DNA of 42,290 nt from Oscillospiraceae bacterium (GCA_017547525.1 JAFYPL010000003.1:65426-107715), one strand, 5' to 3'; positions 32,566-42,038 are shown, numbered from the stretch's first letter. Notes: generated by a model from the letters alone, not told the origin. Translations and numbers: made by a program.

Positions 32566-33247
32566 CTTTAGTTACCTCCACTTTATTTTTAAGCATCATC
32601 AGCACCAACATACTTCCGGCCAGTGCAGGAAGTATAAAGTTATCTGGTCCAAACACTACAAGACAGGCAAGACCACACACAGCACCGGTAATAGCAGGCA
32701 AGTGGTTTTTACTGCCAATCCATTGTTCGGTACATATAACAACGAACAGAGCGATCATGGCGAAATCCACACCGGTGGTGTCAAAAGGTATCATAGAACC
32801 AAAAAGGTTACCAAGGCTGCAACCAGATACCCAATAGCACATATCGAGAGCTGCTACGTAAAAGTCAAATTTCTGTCTGTCGATGTCTTCAGGTACGTCC
32901 GTAATCAGGACAGAATAGGTTTCATCACAAAGGCTGTATATCATATACAGTGCTTTTTTACCCATTTTTTTGAATCGTTCAATCAATGACAATCCATAGA
33001 ACATCTGTCTGGAGCATATAGAAAGGCTCATTACAGCTACTGTAACAAGACTGGTGTGAGAGGCAATCATAGGTAACAGTGCAAACTGAAGGCTACCGCC
33101 ATAAACTATAAGTGCCATACTGGCTGCCCACGGCAAACCATAGCCGGCATCTGCTAGCAACAGGCCAAAGGCGGCCCCCACAAACAAATAACCAACCATT
33201 ACAGGCATTGTTTGCACTAATGCATACCTGAATGTTTTTTTATTCAT
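32558..33247 (-). CDS. azlC: Branched-chain amino acid exporter large subunit, AzlC
   Basis: The 229-residue membrane protein of the AzlC/YgaZ family shows MPVMVGYLFVGAAFGLLLADAGY near the N-terminus, YGGSLQFALLPMIA near 50, and later helices. With AzlD it should export leucine, isoleucine, valine or analogues. The ATG at 33247 is preferred over one at 33256 because GAGGGAG abuts the latter directly, leaving correct spacing only for the former. The two-gene operon shares a terminator with the small RNA candidate. Confidence 0.9.
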   Translation of the reverse strand: MNKKTFRYALVQTMPVMVGYLFVGAAFGLLLADAGYGLPWAASMALIVYGGSLQFALLPMIASHTSLVTVAVMSLSICSRQMFYGLSLIERFKKMGKKALYMIYSLCDETYSVLITDVPEDIDRQKFDFYVAALDMCYWVSGCSLGNLFGSMIPFDTTGVDFAMIALFVVICTEQWIGSKNHLPAITGAVCGLACLVVFGPDNFILPALAGSMLVLMMLKNKVEVTKDE

Positions 33248-33333
33248 AAAAATCATCTCCCTCTGTAACTTTATACAGATTATACCACTATGTTATTTAA
33301 ATAACAACAGTAAATTTGGGAAATTATACTATT

Positions 33334-33921
33334 TTACTTTTTATTTACAGCAGAAGTGCCTCTTTCAAGCAGGTATGTAGCTTCCAGGTCTGCCAGATGT
33401 GCCATTACAGCCAGCGGATAACGTCTCCATGCTTCGCTCAGCGCAAAACTGCCTGCCTTTGCGCTGTCATCAAAACCTCCCATATGCCAGCGTATGGCCA
33501 TAGCTTCCTCGACGGTCAGTCTTATAAATCTTTCAATGAGGAAAACACTTTTTTCACCATGACCGAATGGGAACTGGTCATCCACGTTATACACTTTTAC
33601 TTTTTCCCATTGGCCTGTTATATCGTTTTTAACATTTCTGGTGCCTTCTGTGTAAAAATTTATCTTACAAAAATCGTGACAAAGTGCAACCAGAGCGATT
33701 GATTCCTCAGAATACAGTTTTTCAATGTCATTTCGGGCTTTCAGGACTTTATAAACGTTCAGACTGTGCATTACCAGACCGCTTTCGCAGGCACCGTGGT
33801 ATCGGGTGCTGGCGGGGGCTGTGAAAAAATCAGTTCTTTCCAGCCATTCCAGCATCCTGTCTACACCCTGACGGGTAACGTATTTATCAAAAATTTCAAG
33901 AAATTCAGCTTTGTAGTCCAT
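33334..33921 (-). CDS. HD-domain phosphohydrolase-like protein
   Basis: The 195-residue protein has an HD fold with the first histidine in GLVMHSLNVYKVL near residue 50, the HD pair in LVALCHDFCKINFY near 82, and a later RWHMGGFDDS near 145 and HLADLEATYL near 178 that supply the last ligand positions. HD proteins are metal-dependent phosphohydrolases, often acting on nucleotides. No partner domain is present and the substrate is unknown. GGAACG precedes the ATG. Confidence 0.82.
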   Translation of the reverse strand: MDYKAEFLEIFDKYVTRQGVDRMLEWLERTDFFTAPASTRYHGACESGLVMHSLNVYKVLKARNDIEKLYSEESIALVALCHDFCKINFYTEGTRNVKNDITGQWEKVKVYNVDDQFPFGHGEKSVFLIERFIRLTVEEAMAIRWHMGGFDDSAKAGSFALSEAWRRYPLAVMAHLADLEATYLLERGTSAVNKK

Positions 33922-33982
33922 AGTATCGTTCCTTTGTGTTTATTATATAGTAGTTATTATAACTGTTGTTGTATAAATTTAA

Positions 33983-34012
33983 AAGGGGCAATTGTCACAG
34001 ACAATGCCCCTT
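33983..34012 (-). terminator. Terminator of the YdbC-like gene
   Basis: AAGGGGCA/TGCCCCTT continued by TTGTC/GACAA pairing with one bulge, followed on the minus strand by TTTAAATTT. Confidence 0.8.
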
Positions 34013-34041
34013 AAACTATAAAATATAAAAAATATCAGATA

Positions 34042-34263
34042 TTACAGATCGATTTCGTCCAGGATTTCTTTCAGAACAGCCAGTTCTTCAGCTGTCATGG
34101 AAATACCTTTACCCATTTTTGTACCATCAGCGGACCAGTCACGGATATCGTATTTAGGTTCTCTGTCAGACCAGGAAACAAGATTCAGCTGTCTTTCCCA
34201 GCCGCCTTTACCCTGGCTGATAACACCCAGTTTTTCAACGATTTCATATTTAAATTCTGCCAT
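34042..34263 (-). CDS. PC4/YdbC-type single-stranded DNA-binding protein
   Basis: The 73-residue protein matches the YdbC family, bacterial homologues of the PC4 fold that bind single-stranded DNA or RNA. The segments ELNLVSW-like RQLNLVSWSDREPKYDIRDW (about 24-43) and MGKGISMTAEEL (about 49-60) are diagnostic. The start at 34263 has AAGAGG upstream; a GTG at 34272 lies too close to that site. It is a monocistronic gene divergent from valS. Confidence 0.88.
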   Translation of the reverse strand: MAEFKYEIVEKLGVISQGKGGWERQLNLVSWSDREPKYDIRDWSADGTKMGKGISMTAEELAVLKEILDEIDL

Positions 34264-34343
34264 TAGTTTCACCTCTTATAATTTATGTCCTATATTGTAC
34301 TTTATCTTTATTGTAATTGCAAGTACAAAATAACCATGAATTA

Positions 34344-34372
34344 TTGACTTTTTTTGTACAAAGTATTAAAAT
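34344..34372 (+). promoter_or_regulatory. Promoter of the valS T-box transcript
   Basis: TTGACT at 34344-34349, a 17-base spacer and TAAAAT at 34367-34372. Confidence 0.72.
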
Positions 34373-34379
34373 AGTACCA

Positions 34380-34623
34380 AAATATAAATAAAGGCTGTGA
34401 AAAAGAGGCAGTCAGAAAATTTATTTTACAGAGAGCCGGCGGTGGTGAAAGCCCGGTAAATAAACCTGATTGTGTAGCTTTTGAGCCGAAACAGTGAACT
34501 CGCAGTAGCTGTTTCCGTATCCTTCTGCGTTAAAGAAACTGAGTGGCTCTTTTTATGAAAGGGCAATTTGGGTGGTACCACGGTTAAAAATCGTCCCATA
34601 TTTTTGGGGCGGTTATTTTTTTA
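34380..34623 (+). ncRNA. T-box riboswitch of valS
   Basis: The Stem I distal segment AGAGAGCCGGCGGTGG starts near 34430. A valine specifier, best read as GUA at 34474-34476 because a purine follows it (GUG at 34472 is the alternative), lies in the 3' strand of Stem I. The T-box GGGTGGTACCACGG lies at 34570-34583. The terminator hairpin CGTCCC/GGGGCG with a long T run ends it at about 34623. It fills the gap between the YdbC gene and valS. Confidence 0.93.
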
Positions 34624-34665
34624 TATTTTTGTACTGCTCCCGAAATAAAAAAAGGAGAAATAATA

Positions 34666-37293
34666 ATGAAAGAGCTGGAAAAAATCTATAACCCTAAACG
34701 GGTAGAAGACAAAACCTATGCTATGTGGCTGGAAAATAAATATTTCCACACAGAAATTGACAAAACAAAAAAACCTTACACTATCATGATGCCGCCGCCA
34801 AACATCACAGGTCAGCTGCACATGGGTCACGCACTGGACAACACACTGCAGGATATTTTTATCCGTTACAAAAGAATGGCAGGATACTGCGCACTGTGGG
34901 TACCAGGCACTGACCATGCATCCATCGCTACAGAAGCTAAAATCGTGGAAGCAATGGCAAAAGAAGGCCTGACAAAAGAAGCTATAGGCCGTGAAGCATT
35001 CCTGGTACGTGCATGGGATTGGAAAGCAAAATATGCAGGCAGAATTGTTGAACAGCTGAAAAAGCTGGGTGTTTCCTGTGACTGGGACAGAGAAAGATTT
35101 ACAATGGATGAAGGCTGCAGCGAAGCAGTTAAAGAAGTATTTGTAAATCTGTACAACAAAGGTCTTATTTATCAGGGTGAAAGACTTATCAACTGGTGTC
35201 CACACTGTCTTACATCTATTTCTGACGCAGAAGTAGAATTTGAAGAACAGGATGGCAGCCTGTGGTATATCAGATACCCAATCAAAGACAGCGATGAATA
35301 CATCACTGTTTCTACAACACGTCCTGAAACAATGCTGGGTGATACAGGTATCTGTGTAGCACCAGACGATGAAAGATATACTCATCTTTTAGGCAAAACA
35401 GCTGTTCTCCCACTGGTAGGCAGAGAAATACCTATCTTTGCAGACAGCTATGTAGAAAAAGAATTTGGTACAGGTGCAGTTAAAATGACACCTGCCCACG
35501 ACCCTAACGACTTTGAAGTAGGCGAAAGACATGGCCTGGAAATCATCAAGGTTATGACAGACGATGCACATATGGCTGAAAATACAGGCAAATATGCTGG
35601 TATGGAACGCTATGCTGCAAGAAAAGCTATTGTTAAAGATCTGGAAGAACAGGGTTACCTTGTAAAAATTGAAGCATACAAACATAACGTAGGCACATGC
35701 TACCGTTGTCACAACACAATCGAACCAATGATTTCAAAACAGTGGTTCGTAAAAATGGAACCTCTGGCAAAACCTGCTATCGAAGCTGTTCGTGGCGGTG
35801 AAACAAAATTTGTTCCAGAACGTTTTGACAAAATCTTCTATCACTGGATGGAAAATATCAAAGACTGGTGTATTTCCCGTCAGCTGTGGTGGGGTCACAG
35901 AATCCCAGCATGGTACTGTCAGGAATGTGGTGAAGTTATCGTAGCTAAAGAAACACCAACAGTTTGTCCAAAATGTGGTTGTACACATCTGGTACAGGAT
36001 GAAGATACTCTTGATACATGGTTCTCATCTGCATTGTGGCCATTCTCCACACTGGGCTGGCCAAACAAAGACAGCGAAGATCTGAAATTCTTCTATCCAA
36101 CAAGCACACTGATTACAGGTTATGACATTATCTTCTTCTGGGTAGCAAGAATGATATTCTCCGGCGTTGAACACATGGGCCAGACACCATTCGATACAGT
36201 TCTTATCCATGGTATCGTTCGTGATGCTAACGGCCTGAAAATGTCCAAATCTCTGGGTAATGGTATTGATCCGCTGGAAATCATTGAACAGTACGGTGCT
36301 GATGCTCTGCGTTTCACACTGGCTACAGGTTCATCTGCAGGTAACGATACACGTTACTCTGACGAAAAAGTAAAAGCATCCAGAAACTTTGCAAACAAAC
36401 TGTGGAATGCTGCACGTTTCATTCTCATGAATATTGATGGTGAAATCGAACCAGGTCTGCCAGCTAAACTGGAACAGGAAGACAAATGGATTCTTTCTGC
36501 ACTGAATAATACAGCAAAAGCAGCTACAGAAAACCTTGAAAACTTTGATCAGGGTCTGGCTGCACAGAAGGCATATGACTTTATCTGGGACCAGCTGTGT
36601 GACAGATACATCGAAATCGCTAAAACTCGTCTGAACAGCGAAGACAAAGAAACAAAAGACAACGTAAGACGTGTTCTGGTGTATGTAATGAACGGCGCGC
36701 TGAAACTGCTGCACCCATTTATGCCATTTATCACAGAAGAAATCTTCCAGGCACTGCCAAACAACAACGAAAGCATTATGGTGAGTGCATGGCCAGCATA
36801 CACAGAAGAATTGAACTTTGAAAAAGAAGAAAAATCTCTGGACAGAATCTTTGCACTGGCTAAAGAAATCCGTGCTCTGCGCGCACAGCTGGGTGCACAT
36901 CCTACAAACAAAACTCATCTGGTTATCGAAACAGAACATACAGATGACTTTGAACAGGGGCTTGTATTCGTTGAAAAATTTGCATTCTCCAAAGAAACTC
37001 AGATTGTTACAAAATTTGAAGGTGATGCAAAACAGTACTCACAGATTGTTGTAGAAGGTGCACGTGCATTTATCCCTACAGGCGACCTTGTAGACAAAGA
37101 TAAAGAAACAGCACGTCTGAACAAAGAACTGGCTGCAGTTGAAAAAGATGTCCAGATTATATCCGGTAAACTGAACAACGCAGGCTTTATGGCTAAAGCT
37201 CCACAGGCTGTTGTAGACCAGGAAAAAGTAAAACTGGCAACTGCTATGGATAAAAAAGAAAAAATTCTCGAAAGCCTTGCAGCACTGAGCTAA
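34666..37293 (+). CDS. valS: Valyl-tRNA synthetase
   Basis: The 875-residue class I synthetase charges tRNA-Val. The HIGH-type motif appears as PPNITGQLHMGHALD near residue 42, the editing (CP1) domain contains TTRPETMLGDTG near 215 and GTGAVKMTPAHDPNDFE near 270, a zinc-type cysteine set lies near 425-445 (CQECGEV and CPKCGC), and KMSKSLGNG is near 525. The anticodon-binding domain and a C-terminal coiled-coil arm (DKDKETARLNKELAAVEKDVQ onward) complete it. AAAGGAG precedes the ATG. It is controlled by the T-box upstream. Confidence 0.97.
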   Translation: MKELEKIYNPKRVEDKTYAMWLENKYFHTEIDKTKKPYTIMMPPPNITGQLHMGHALDNTLQDIFIRYKRMAGYCALWVPGTDHASIATEAKIVEAMAKEGLTKEAIGREAFLVRAWDWKAKYAGRIVEQLKKLGVSCDWDRERFTMDEGCSEAVKEVFVNLYNKGLIYQGERLINWCPHCLTSISDAEVEFEEQDGSLWYIRYPIKDSDEYITVSTTRPETMLGDTGICVAPDDERYTHLLGKTAVLPLVGREIPIFADSYVEKEFGTGAVKMTPAHDPNDFEVGERHGLEIIKVMTDDAHMAENTGKYAGMERYAARKAIVKDLEEQGYLVKIEAYKHNVGTCYRCHNTIEPMISKQWFVKMEPLAKPAIEAVRGGETKFVPERFDKIFYHWMENIKDWCISRQLWWGHRIPAWYCQECGEVIVAKETPTVCPKCGCTHLVQDEDTLDTWFSSALWPFSTLGWPNKDSEDLKFFYPTSTLITGYDIIFFWVARMIFSGVEHMGQTPFDTVLIHGIVRDANGLKMSKSLGNGIDPLEIIEQYGADALRFTLATGSSAGNDTRYSDEKVKASRNFANKLWNAARFILMNIDGEIEPGLPAKLEQEDKWILSALNNTAKAATENLENFDQGLAAQKAYDFIWDQLCDRYIEIAKTRLNSEDKETKDNVRRVLVYVMNGALKLLHPFMPFITEEIFQALPNNNESIMVSAWPAYTEELNFEKEEKSLDRIFALAKEIRALRAQLGAHPTNKTHLVIETEHTDDFEQGLVFVEKFAFSKETQIVTKFEGDAKQYSQIVVEGARAFIPTGDLVDKDKETARLNKELAAVEKDVQIISGKLNNAGFMAKAPQAVVDQEKVKLATAMDKKEKILESLAALS

Positions 37294-37304
37294 TTAAATA
37301 ATAA

Positions 37305-37331
37305 AAAGGCGGAGTTTATACTCCGCCTTTA
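37305..37331. terminator. Two-way terminator between valS and the convergent lipoprotein gene
   Basis: AAAGGCGGAGT/ACTCCGCCTTT with a 4-base loop and A/T-rich flanks on both sides. Confidence 0.85.
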
Positions 37332-37345
37332 ATTTTATATTTAAT

Positions 37346-38347
37346 TTAAAATTCCACTTTTTCACCTGTAACGGTGTCTGTATAATATACGATAGATGTG
37401 AAACTGTAGAAGAATTTTCCGTTATTTACTTCATGTGTAAATGTATCGATGAATTCAATGTTATTCACTGTCAGAACATCGGATATCTCCAATGTTTCCT
37501 TATTGATTTTCCACAGTGGTCCATTCACTTCTGATATATATAAATTCTCATTGTCGTAGGCAGTTCCGCCGATACTCATAAGAGGTATTTCTTTTATCAG
37601 TGTATTGTTGTTTCCGTCCAGGTCACAGCGGTAAACTTCCCAATACAGCTGTTCCACCGGGTCTATTAATATATAGAAAACATAATAATCCGTAATGTGA
37701 TGAAAAAATACACTTTTGTCCCGGTGCAAAAACAGTTCGGTATTTCCGGCCGCATCTGTTTTATACAGCTTACCTCGATTGTCTTCAATTTTCTTTACAA
37801 ATATAGAACCATCTGCAGCGTTGAATTGTGACAGTGCAGCTATGTCCACCGGATTAAGGTCCAATGTACCAGGCGTTATTTCAAAAGCTCTGTCATTACC
37901 CAGAAACATATATTTCAGATACAGATTGTCTTCAAAGGTATAAAAATTAGGTATCTGATTGATATCTTCCAGAGTCACCTTGTTCATGCCTGTTCCATCT
38001 GTTTTTACAGTAGCAAGCTGCAACACCGGGTCACGGCCCATGCCTATCATATATAGTGCATTATCGAAATATTCAATAGAGTTAAATCCCATATAATTGT
38101 CACCTTCAAAAGTATATATGGTTTCCACAGAGTCATCTATTTTTGACATCTTTAATATTTCATTTACATTATAAAAATAAATATAATTTTCATCTTCTGC
38201 AGTTATTCTGTTCCGGTTGTTGTTTTGCACTATTGATATTGTTTTACACAGAGTGTTATTGTCGGCTGTCGCTTCTGAAGAACTGTCACAACTGATAAAT
38301 GTAAGACACATGATAACTGTTATAATTGCGGCAATGGCTTTTCTCAT
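37346..38347 (-). CDS. Lipoprotein with a DUF5050-like beta-propeller
   Basis: The 333-residue product has a signal peptide ending in LTFISC with a lipidation cysteine near 20. The rest is built of short beta-repeats of the type YFYNVNEILKMSKID, LYKTDAAGNTELFL, EVYRCDLDGNNNTLI and LWKINKETLEI, resembling the DUF5050 propeller of Clostridia surface proteins. The role is unknown, possibly binding or sensing at the cell surface. The start at 38347 is chosen because AAGGGATG lies upstream and it gives a proper signal peptide. Confidence 0.78.
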   Translation of the reverse strand: MRKAIAAIITVIMCLTFISCDSSSEATADNNTLCKTISIVQNNNRNRITAEDENYIYFYNVNEILKMSKIDDSVETIYTFEGDNYMGFNSIEYFDNALYMIGMGRDPVLQLATVKTDGTGMNKVTLEDINQIPNFYTFEDNLYLKYMFLGNDRAFEITPGTLDLNPVDIAALSQFNAADGSIFVKKIEDNRGKLYKTDAAGNTELFLHRDKSVFFHHITDYYVFYILIDPVEQLYWEVYRCDLDGNNNTLIKEIPLMSIGGTAYDNENLYISEVNGPLWKINKETLEISDVLTVNNIEFIDTFTHEVNNGKFFYSFTSIVYYTDTVTGEKVEF

Positions 38348-38433
38348 ATAAACACATCCCTTATACATTTTTTATTAATATAATAACATACTTTTATGAA
38401 AAAATCATGTTATTATATTATTGCATTTACAGT

Positions 38434-38462
38434 TGGAAAGCATACGGTAGTGTAGTATAATA
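38434..38462 (+). promoter_or_regulatory. Promoter of the acetyltransferase-folC region
   Basis: TTGGAA at 38434-38439, a 17-base spacer and TATAAT at 38457-38462. Confidence 0.68.
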
Positions 38463-38497
38463 ACTGTAGCAAATATCTCTTACGGAGGTTTAGATAT

Positions 38498-39046
38498 ATG
38501 AATGCATCAGTGGATTTATCCGACGTACGTCTGGAAACTGACAGACTTATATTGCGAGAATGGCAGGAAACTGACCTGGAAGATTTTTACGAATATGCTA
38601 GAGTAGATGGCGTAGGTCAAATGGCCGGCTGGCAACCTCATGATACAATTGAAACATCTAAAATAGTATTGGATATATTTATGTCCGGCAAAAAGACTTT
38701 CGCGGTACAGTTAAAAGAAAATAATAAGGTTATAGGTTCTGTTGGTATTGAAGAACTCAGTATGGTACCGGGTGCAGAATATGAATCACTTTATGGTCGT
38801 GAACTGGGCTATGTTCTCAACAAAGATTACTGGGGCAAAGGTATTATGCCGGAAGCGGTGAAAAAAGTTATAGAATACTGCTTTGAAAACTGTGGCTGTG
38901 ATTATCTTATCTGTAGTTGCTCACCTGCCAATAGTCAGTCTAAAAGAGTTATTGAAAAATGCGGTTTTGAGTTTTTGACAGAAAAGGTAAGAAAACTCAG
39001 CGATGGTACAGAACGTACAGCGTTGTATCATACATTGCATAAGTAA
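38498..39046 (+). CDS. GNAT acetyltransferase, RimJ/RimL type
   Basis: The 182-residue protein shows the RimJ/RimL pattern: LETDRLILREWQETDLEDFYEYA near residue 11, LGYVLNKDYWGKGIMPEAVKKVIEYCFEN near 106 (the acetyl-CoA loop is YWGKGIM) and NSQSKRVIEKCGFEF near 147. Family members acetylate protein N-termini or small molecules. TACGGAGG precedes the ATG. folC follows 31 bases after the stop and may be co-transcribed. Confidence 0.9.
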   Translation: MNASVDLSDVRLETDRLILREWQETDLEDFYEYARVDGVGQMAGWQPHDTIETSKIVLDIFMSGKKTFAVQLKENNKVIGSVGIEELSMVPGAEYESLYGRELGYVLNKDYWGKGIMPEAVKKVIEYCFENCGCDYLICSCSPANSQSKRVIEKCGFEFLTEKVRKLSDGTERTALYHTLHK

Positions 39047-39077
39047 TGTATGATAATAAATATGGAGGAGGGAGAAT

Positions 39078-40352
39078 ATGACATACCAACAGGCAGTGGA
39101 ATATATACATTCCCGCCCGAGATTAAAAAATACAGATAATCATAAAGCCATGAAAAAACTGCTGTCTCTGATGGGAAATCCACAGGACAGTCTGAAATAT
39201 ATACATATTGCTGGTACAAACGGCAAAGGCAGTTGTGCTTCAATGTGCGCAAATGTGCTTAAAGAAGCTGGCTACAAAGTGGGTATGAATATCTCACCTT
39301 TTGTAACTGATTTTACCGAACGTTTTCAGATAAATGGTGACTACATACCACAGGATACTTTGGCGGATATTACAACCATGGTGAAAAAATATCAGGAACA
39401 GATTGAAGAGGAAGATGGATTACATCTTCTGGAATTTGAGATAGTAACAGCCATTGCGTTTTATTGGTTCGCGCAGGAAAAATGTGATATAGTATGTCTG
39501 GAAGTGGGAATTGGTGGCTTACTGGACAGCACAAATGTTATAAAGGACTGCCTCGTTGCCTGCATTATGAACATAAGCTATGACCATACAAATATACTTG
39601 GTGAAACTCTTGCAGAAATTGCATATCAAAAAGCGGGTATAATAAAACCCGGTCGTCCTGTGGTGACATACCCTGCGCAGGACGGTGATGCGCTTGATGT
39701 TATAATAAAATCCGCAGAACAGAACGGAGCAAATCTGGTTATCCCTGATAAAAATAAAATAAAAACAAGTGTCAGTGGATTTATGGAGTCTACACTTGAG
39801 TACGATAACCTGAAGATAATACAGGCGTTTACAGGCATACATCAAAGCTATAACGCAACAGTTGTTATAGAAACCATGAAACAGTTACGAAATTATGGCT
39901 ATATTATTACAGATGAAAATATAGTGGCTGGTATTGAAACCACTGTTTTTCCAGCCAGAATAGAGATTCTCAGCCGCAATCCTCTGATTATTCTGGATGG
40001 TGGTCACAATATAGATGGAGTAACGGCTCTGCTGAATGTACTTAAAGAAAATAGCATCACGGGGCTCACAGCCGTGTGGGCTTCTCTTGTGGACAAAGAA
40101 CCGGAAAAGATTATACGGATGATGGCACCGTATATAGATGCTCTTTACACAGTACCTGTTTTTGGACGGCGTGCACTTACACCAGAACAGCTGGCAGAAA
40201 TGGCGGCACCGTACTTTAAAAATGTTTATTCTGCTGACAGTGTACAGCAGGCCATAGATTCTGCTATCGAAAATTTGAGCAGCGGTTTACTGGTATTCGG
40301 CTCTCTTTACCTTGCATCAGATGCAAGAAACTATCTTATGACTAAAATATAA
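39078..40352 (+). CDS. folC: Dihydrofolate synthase / folylpolyglutamate synthase
   Basis: The 424-residue Mur-ligase-type enzyme adds glutamate to dihydropteroate or folates. The P loop is HIAGTNGKGSCASM near residue 42. SPFVTDFTERFQING near 74 is the folate-binding segment. EVGIGGLLDSTNV near 138 and the carbamylated-lysine region QKAGIIKPGRPVV near 182 follow. The C-terminal glutamate ligase part shows LDGGHNIDGV near 310. GGAGGAGGG precedes the ATG. The upstream acetyltransferase gene is close enough to share a transcript. Confidence 0.95.
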   Translation: MTYQQAVEYIHSRPRLKNTDNHKAMKKLLSLMGNPQDSLKYIHIAGTNGKGSCASMCANVLKEAGYKVGMNISPFVTDFTERFQINGDYIPQDTLADITTMVKKYQEQIEEEDGLHLLEFEIVTAIAFYWFAQEKCDIVCLEVGIGGLLDSTNVIKDCLVACIMNISYDHTNILGETLAEIAYQKAGIIKPGRPVVTYPAQDGDALDVIIKSAEQNGANLVIPDKNKIKTSVSGFMESTLEYDNLKIIQAFTGIHQSYNATVVIETMKQLRNYGYIITDENIVAGIETTVFPARIEILSRNPLIILDGGHNIDGVTALLNVLKENSITGLTAVWASLVDKEPEKIIRMMAPYIDALYTVPVFGRRALTPEQLAEMAAPYFKNVYSADSVQQAIDSAIENLSSGLLVFGSLYLASDARNYLMTKI

Positions 40353-40356
40353 TATG

Positions 40357-40392
40357 AAAACCCCCTTTGCAGGTAGCATGGGGAGTTTTTTT
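40357..40392 (+). terminator. Terminator after folC
   Basis: AAAACCCCC pairs with GGGGAGTTTT across a 14-base loop, followed by T residues. Confidence 0.7.
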
Positions 40393-40409
40393 GTTTTGAG
40401 AACCTTTTA

Positions 40410-40437
40410 ATGACATTTTTCTTGTTATAAATAATAT
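40410..40437 (+). promoter_or_regulatory. Possible promoter of the spoIIA operon
   Basis: ATGACA at 40410-40415, a 16-base spacer and TAATAT at 40432-40437. The match is moderate. I could not see a clear sigma-H site, which drives this operon in Bacillus. Confidence 0.35.
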
Positions 40438-40474
40438 ATCATATTATTACAGAAGAGCTTTTAAAGGAGTAATT

Positions 40475-40786
40475 ATGACAAAGGCAGAATTCACACAAGA
40501 GAAGGGTCAGCTTACTGTACATCTTATAGGAGATATAGATCATCATGGTGCATCTATGATACGTTACAACATTGACACACATATTATGAAAGCCATGGTA
40601 AAGGTTGTAGTGATAGATTTTACAGGTGTTACATTTATGGATTCTTCCGGTATAGGGCTTGTATTGGCCCGCCATAAAACCTGTCAGGATTGTGGAGCAT
40701 CATTATATGTATCTGGTGTGGACAGGCAGATGGGGAAAATACTGGCTCTTGCAGGAATAAGAACAATACAGAATATTAACGTATAA
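40475..40786 (+). CDS. spoIIAA: Anti-sigma F factor antagonist SpoIIAA
   Basis: The 103-residue STAS-domain protein reverses inhibition of sigma F in the forespore. The phosphorylation site is Ser58 in FMDSSGIGL, at the same number as in Bacillus subtilis, with Ser57 beside it. IDFTGVTFMDSSGIGLVLARHK is the STAS core. AAAGGAG precedes the ATG. It is the first gene of the conserved spoIIAA-spoIIAB-sigF order. Confidence 0.95.
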   Translation: MTKAEFTQEKGQLTVHLIGDIDHHGASMIRYNIDTHIMKAMVKVVVIDFTGVTFMDSSGIGLVLARHKTCQDCGASLYVSGVDRQMGKILALAGIRTIQNINV

Positions 40787-40798
40787 ACAGGTGGATTT

Positions 40799-41230
40799 AT
40801 GTACAATAAAAATTATTATAAAATTTCTTTTCCGTCGAGATCAGTGAACGAATCATTCGCCAGAATGACAATCAGTGCATTTTGTATGCAACTTGATCCT
40901 ACGGTTGAACAAGTGAATGATATCAGGACGGCAGTTAGCGAAGCAGTGACAAATTGCGTGGTACATGCATATCCGGACACAATAGGGACTATTTACATAA
41001 CAGCTACAATTAAAGATTCTATATTAAAAATAACAGTTAAAGATAAAGGTATAGGTATATCTGATATACAAAAAGCAATGGAACCTATGTACAGTACGGA
41101 TATGCATAATGAACGTGCAGGTTTGGGTTTTGCAGTTATGCAGGCGTTTATGGATAAAGTAAAAGTTTATTCTAAACCTGGTAAGGGGACAAGGGTTGTT
41201 ATGACTAAAAATATTGAACGGAGTAATTAG
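40799..41230 (+). CDS. spoIIAB: Anti-sigma F factor and kinase SpoIIAB
   Basis: The 143-residue GHKL-type kinase binds sigma F and phosphorylates SpoIIAA. The N box is EAVTNCVVHAYPD near residue 48, the G1 box is VKDKGIGIS near 82, and the G2 region is ERAGLGFAVMQAFMDKV near 106-122. The length matches the family (146 in B. subtilis). CAGGTGG precedes the ATG. The stop directly abuts the sigF start. Confidence 0.95.
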   Translation: MYNKNYYKISFPSRSVNESFARMTISAFCMQLDPTVEQVNDIRTAVSEAVTNCVVHAYPDTIGTIYITATIKDSILKITVKDKGIGISDIQKAMEPMYSTDMHNERAGLGFAVMQAFMDKVKVYSKPGKGTRVVMTKNIERSN

Positions 41231-41917
41231 ATGTCGATCAACCTGAAAGAAAAGGAAATAAAAAGAGAAAAGTTTATAGAACAGAATCTGGGATTGGTTC
41301 ATTCATGTGCCAATCGCTTCCGAGGCAAAGGTGTAGAATATGAGGAAATGTACGCTGCAGGATGTGTGGGGCTTGTAAAAGCTTATGATGCTTTTGATAC
41401 AGAACGAGGTGTACGGTTTTCAACCTATGCGGTACCGGTTATTCTTGGGGAAATCAAAAAACTGTTTAGAGACGGTGGAATGGTAAAGGTTACACGCAGT
41501 ATAAAAGAACTTTCGCTAAAAGTAAATTATACACGTGATTACCTTCAGAAAAAAACAGGCCAGGAGCCCAGTATAAGAGAAATTGCAGCCGAGTTGGGAG
41601 TACAGGCGGAAGAAGTAGCACAGGCAGTATCGGCAGCTACACCACCTATGTCACTGACTGCTGCTTTTGAAAATGAAGATGGGCAGAACGAATTTGATAT
41701 ACCTATAGAAAGTGCGGAAGAGGAACTGACAAATCTTATGGGGCTTAAATACGCTATCAGTGAGCTGGATAAAGAGGAGAAGAAAATAATATATCTTAGG
41801 TTTTTTAAAAATATGACACAGGCAGCAACAGCACAAAAACTTGGAAAAACGCAAGTGCAGATATCAAGAAAAGAACGAAAAATCATACTGAAGATGAGAA
41901 AAAGATTTTTAGAGTGA
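41231..41917 (+). CDS. sigF: RNA polymerase sigma factor sigma F
   Basis: The 228-residue forespore-specific sigma factor has region 2 in NLGLVHSCANRFRGKGVEYEEMYAAGCVGLVKAYDAFD (about 15-55) and FSTYAVPVILGEIKKLFRDGG (about 65-85), region 3 in SLKVNYTRDYL and IREIAAELGV, and region 4 in KKIIYLRFFKNMTQAATAQKLGKTQVQISRKERKI (about 185-220). GGAG lies in the end of spoIIAB. With the two genes upstream it is the complete spoIIA operon, the main evidence that this lineage makes endospores. Confidence 0.95.
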   Translation: MSINLKEKEIKREKFIEQNLGLVHSCANRFRGKGVEYEEMYAAGCVGLVKAYDAFDTERGVRFSTYAVPVILGEIKKLFRDGGMVKVTRSIKELSLKVNYTRDYLQKKTGQEPSIREIAAELGVQAEEVAQAVSAATPPMSLTAAFENEDGQNEFDIPIESAEEELTNLMGLKYAISELDKEEKKIIYLRFFKNMTQAATAQKLGKTQVQISRKERKIILKMRKRFLE

Positions 41918-42009
41918 AGTTGAATTGTGCAAATTAGATAAAAAGCTTTGTGAGCAGTTAATAAAAACTGAATAAAAGGCAAAAAGTGTTAATTTTTGTA
42001 AAAAAACGC

Positions 42010-42038
42010 TTGCAAAAGTTAATAAAAGGGTGTAATAT
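42010..42038 (+). promoter_or_regulatory. rRNA operon promoter P1
   Basis: TTGCAA at 42010-42015, 17 bases and TAATAT at 42033-42038, in A/T-rich sequence. Confidence 0.72.

Noticed and set aside
34621-35385. Minus-strand frame of 254 codons overlapping the valS leader and start
   Set aside because: Antisense to valS, with improbable composition; it runs through the T-box terminator.
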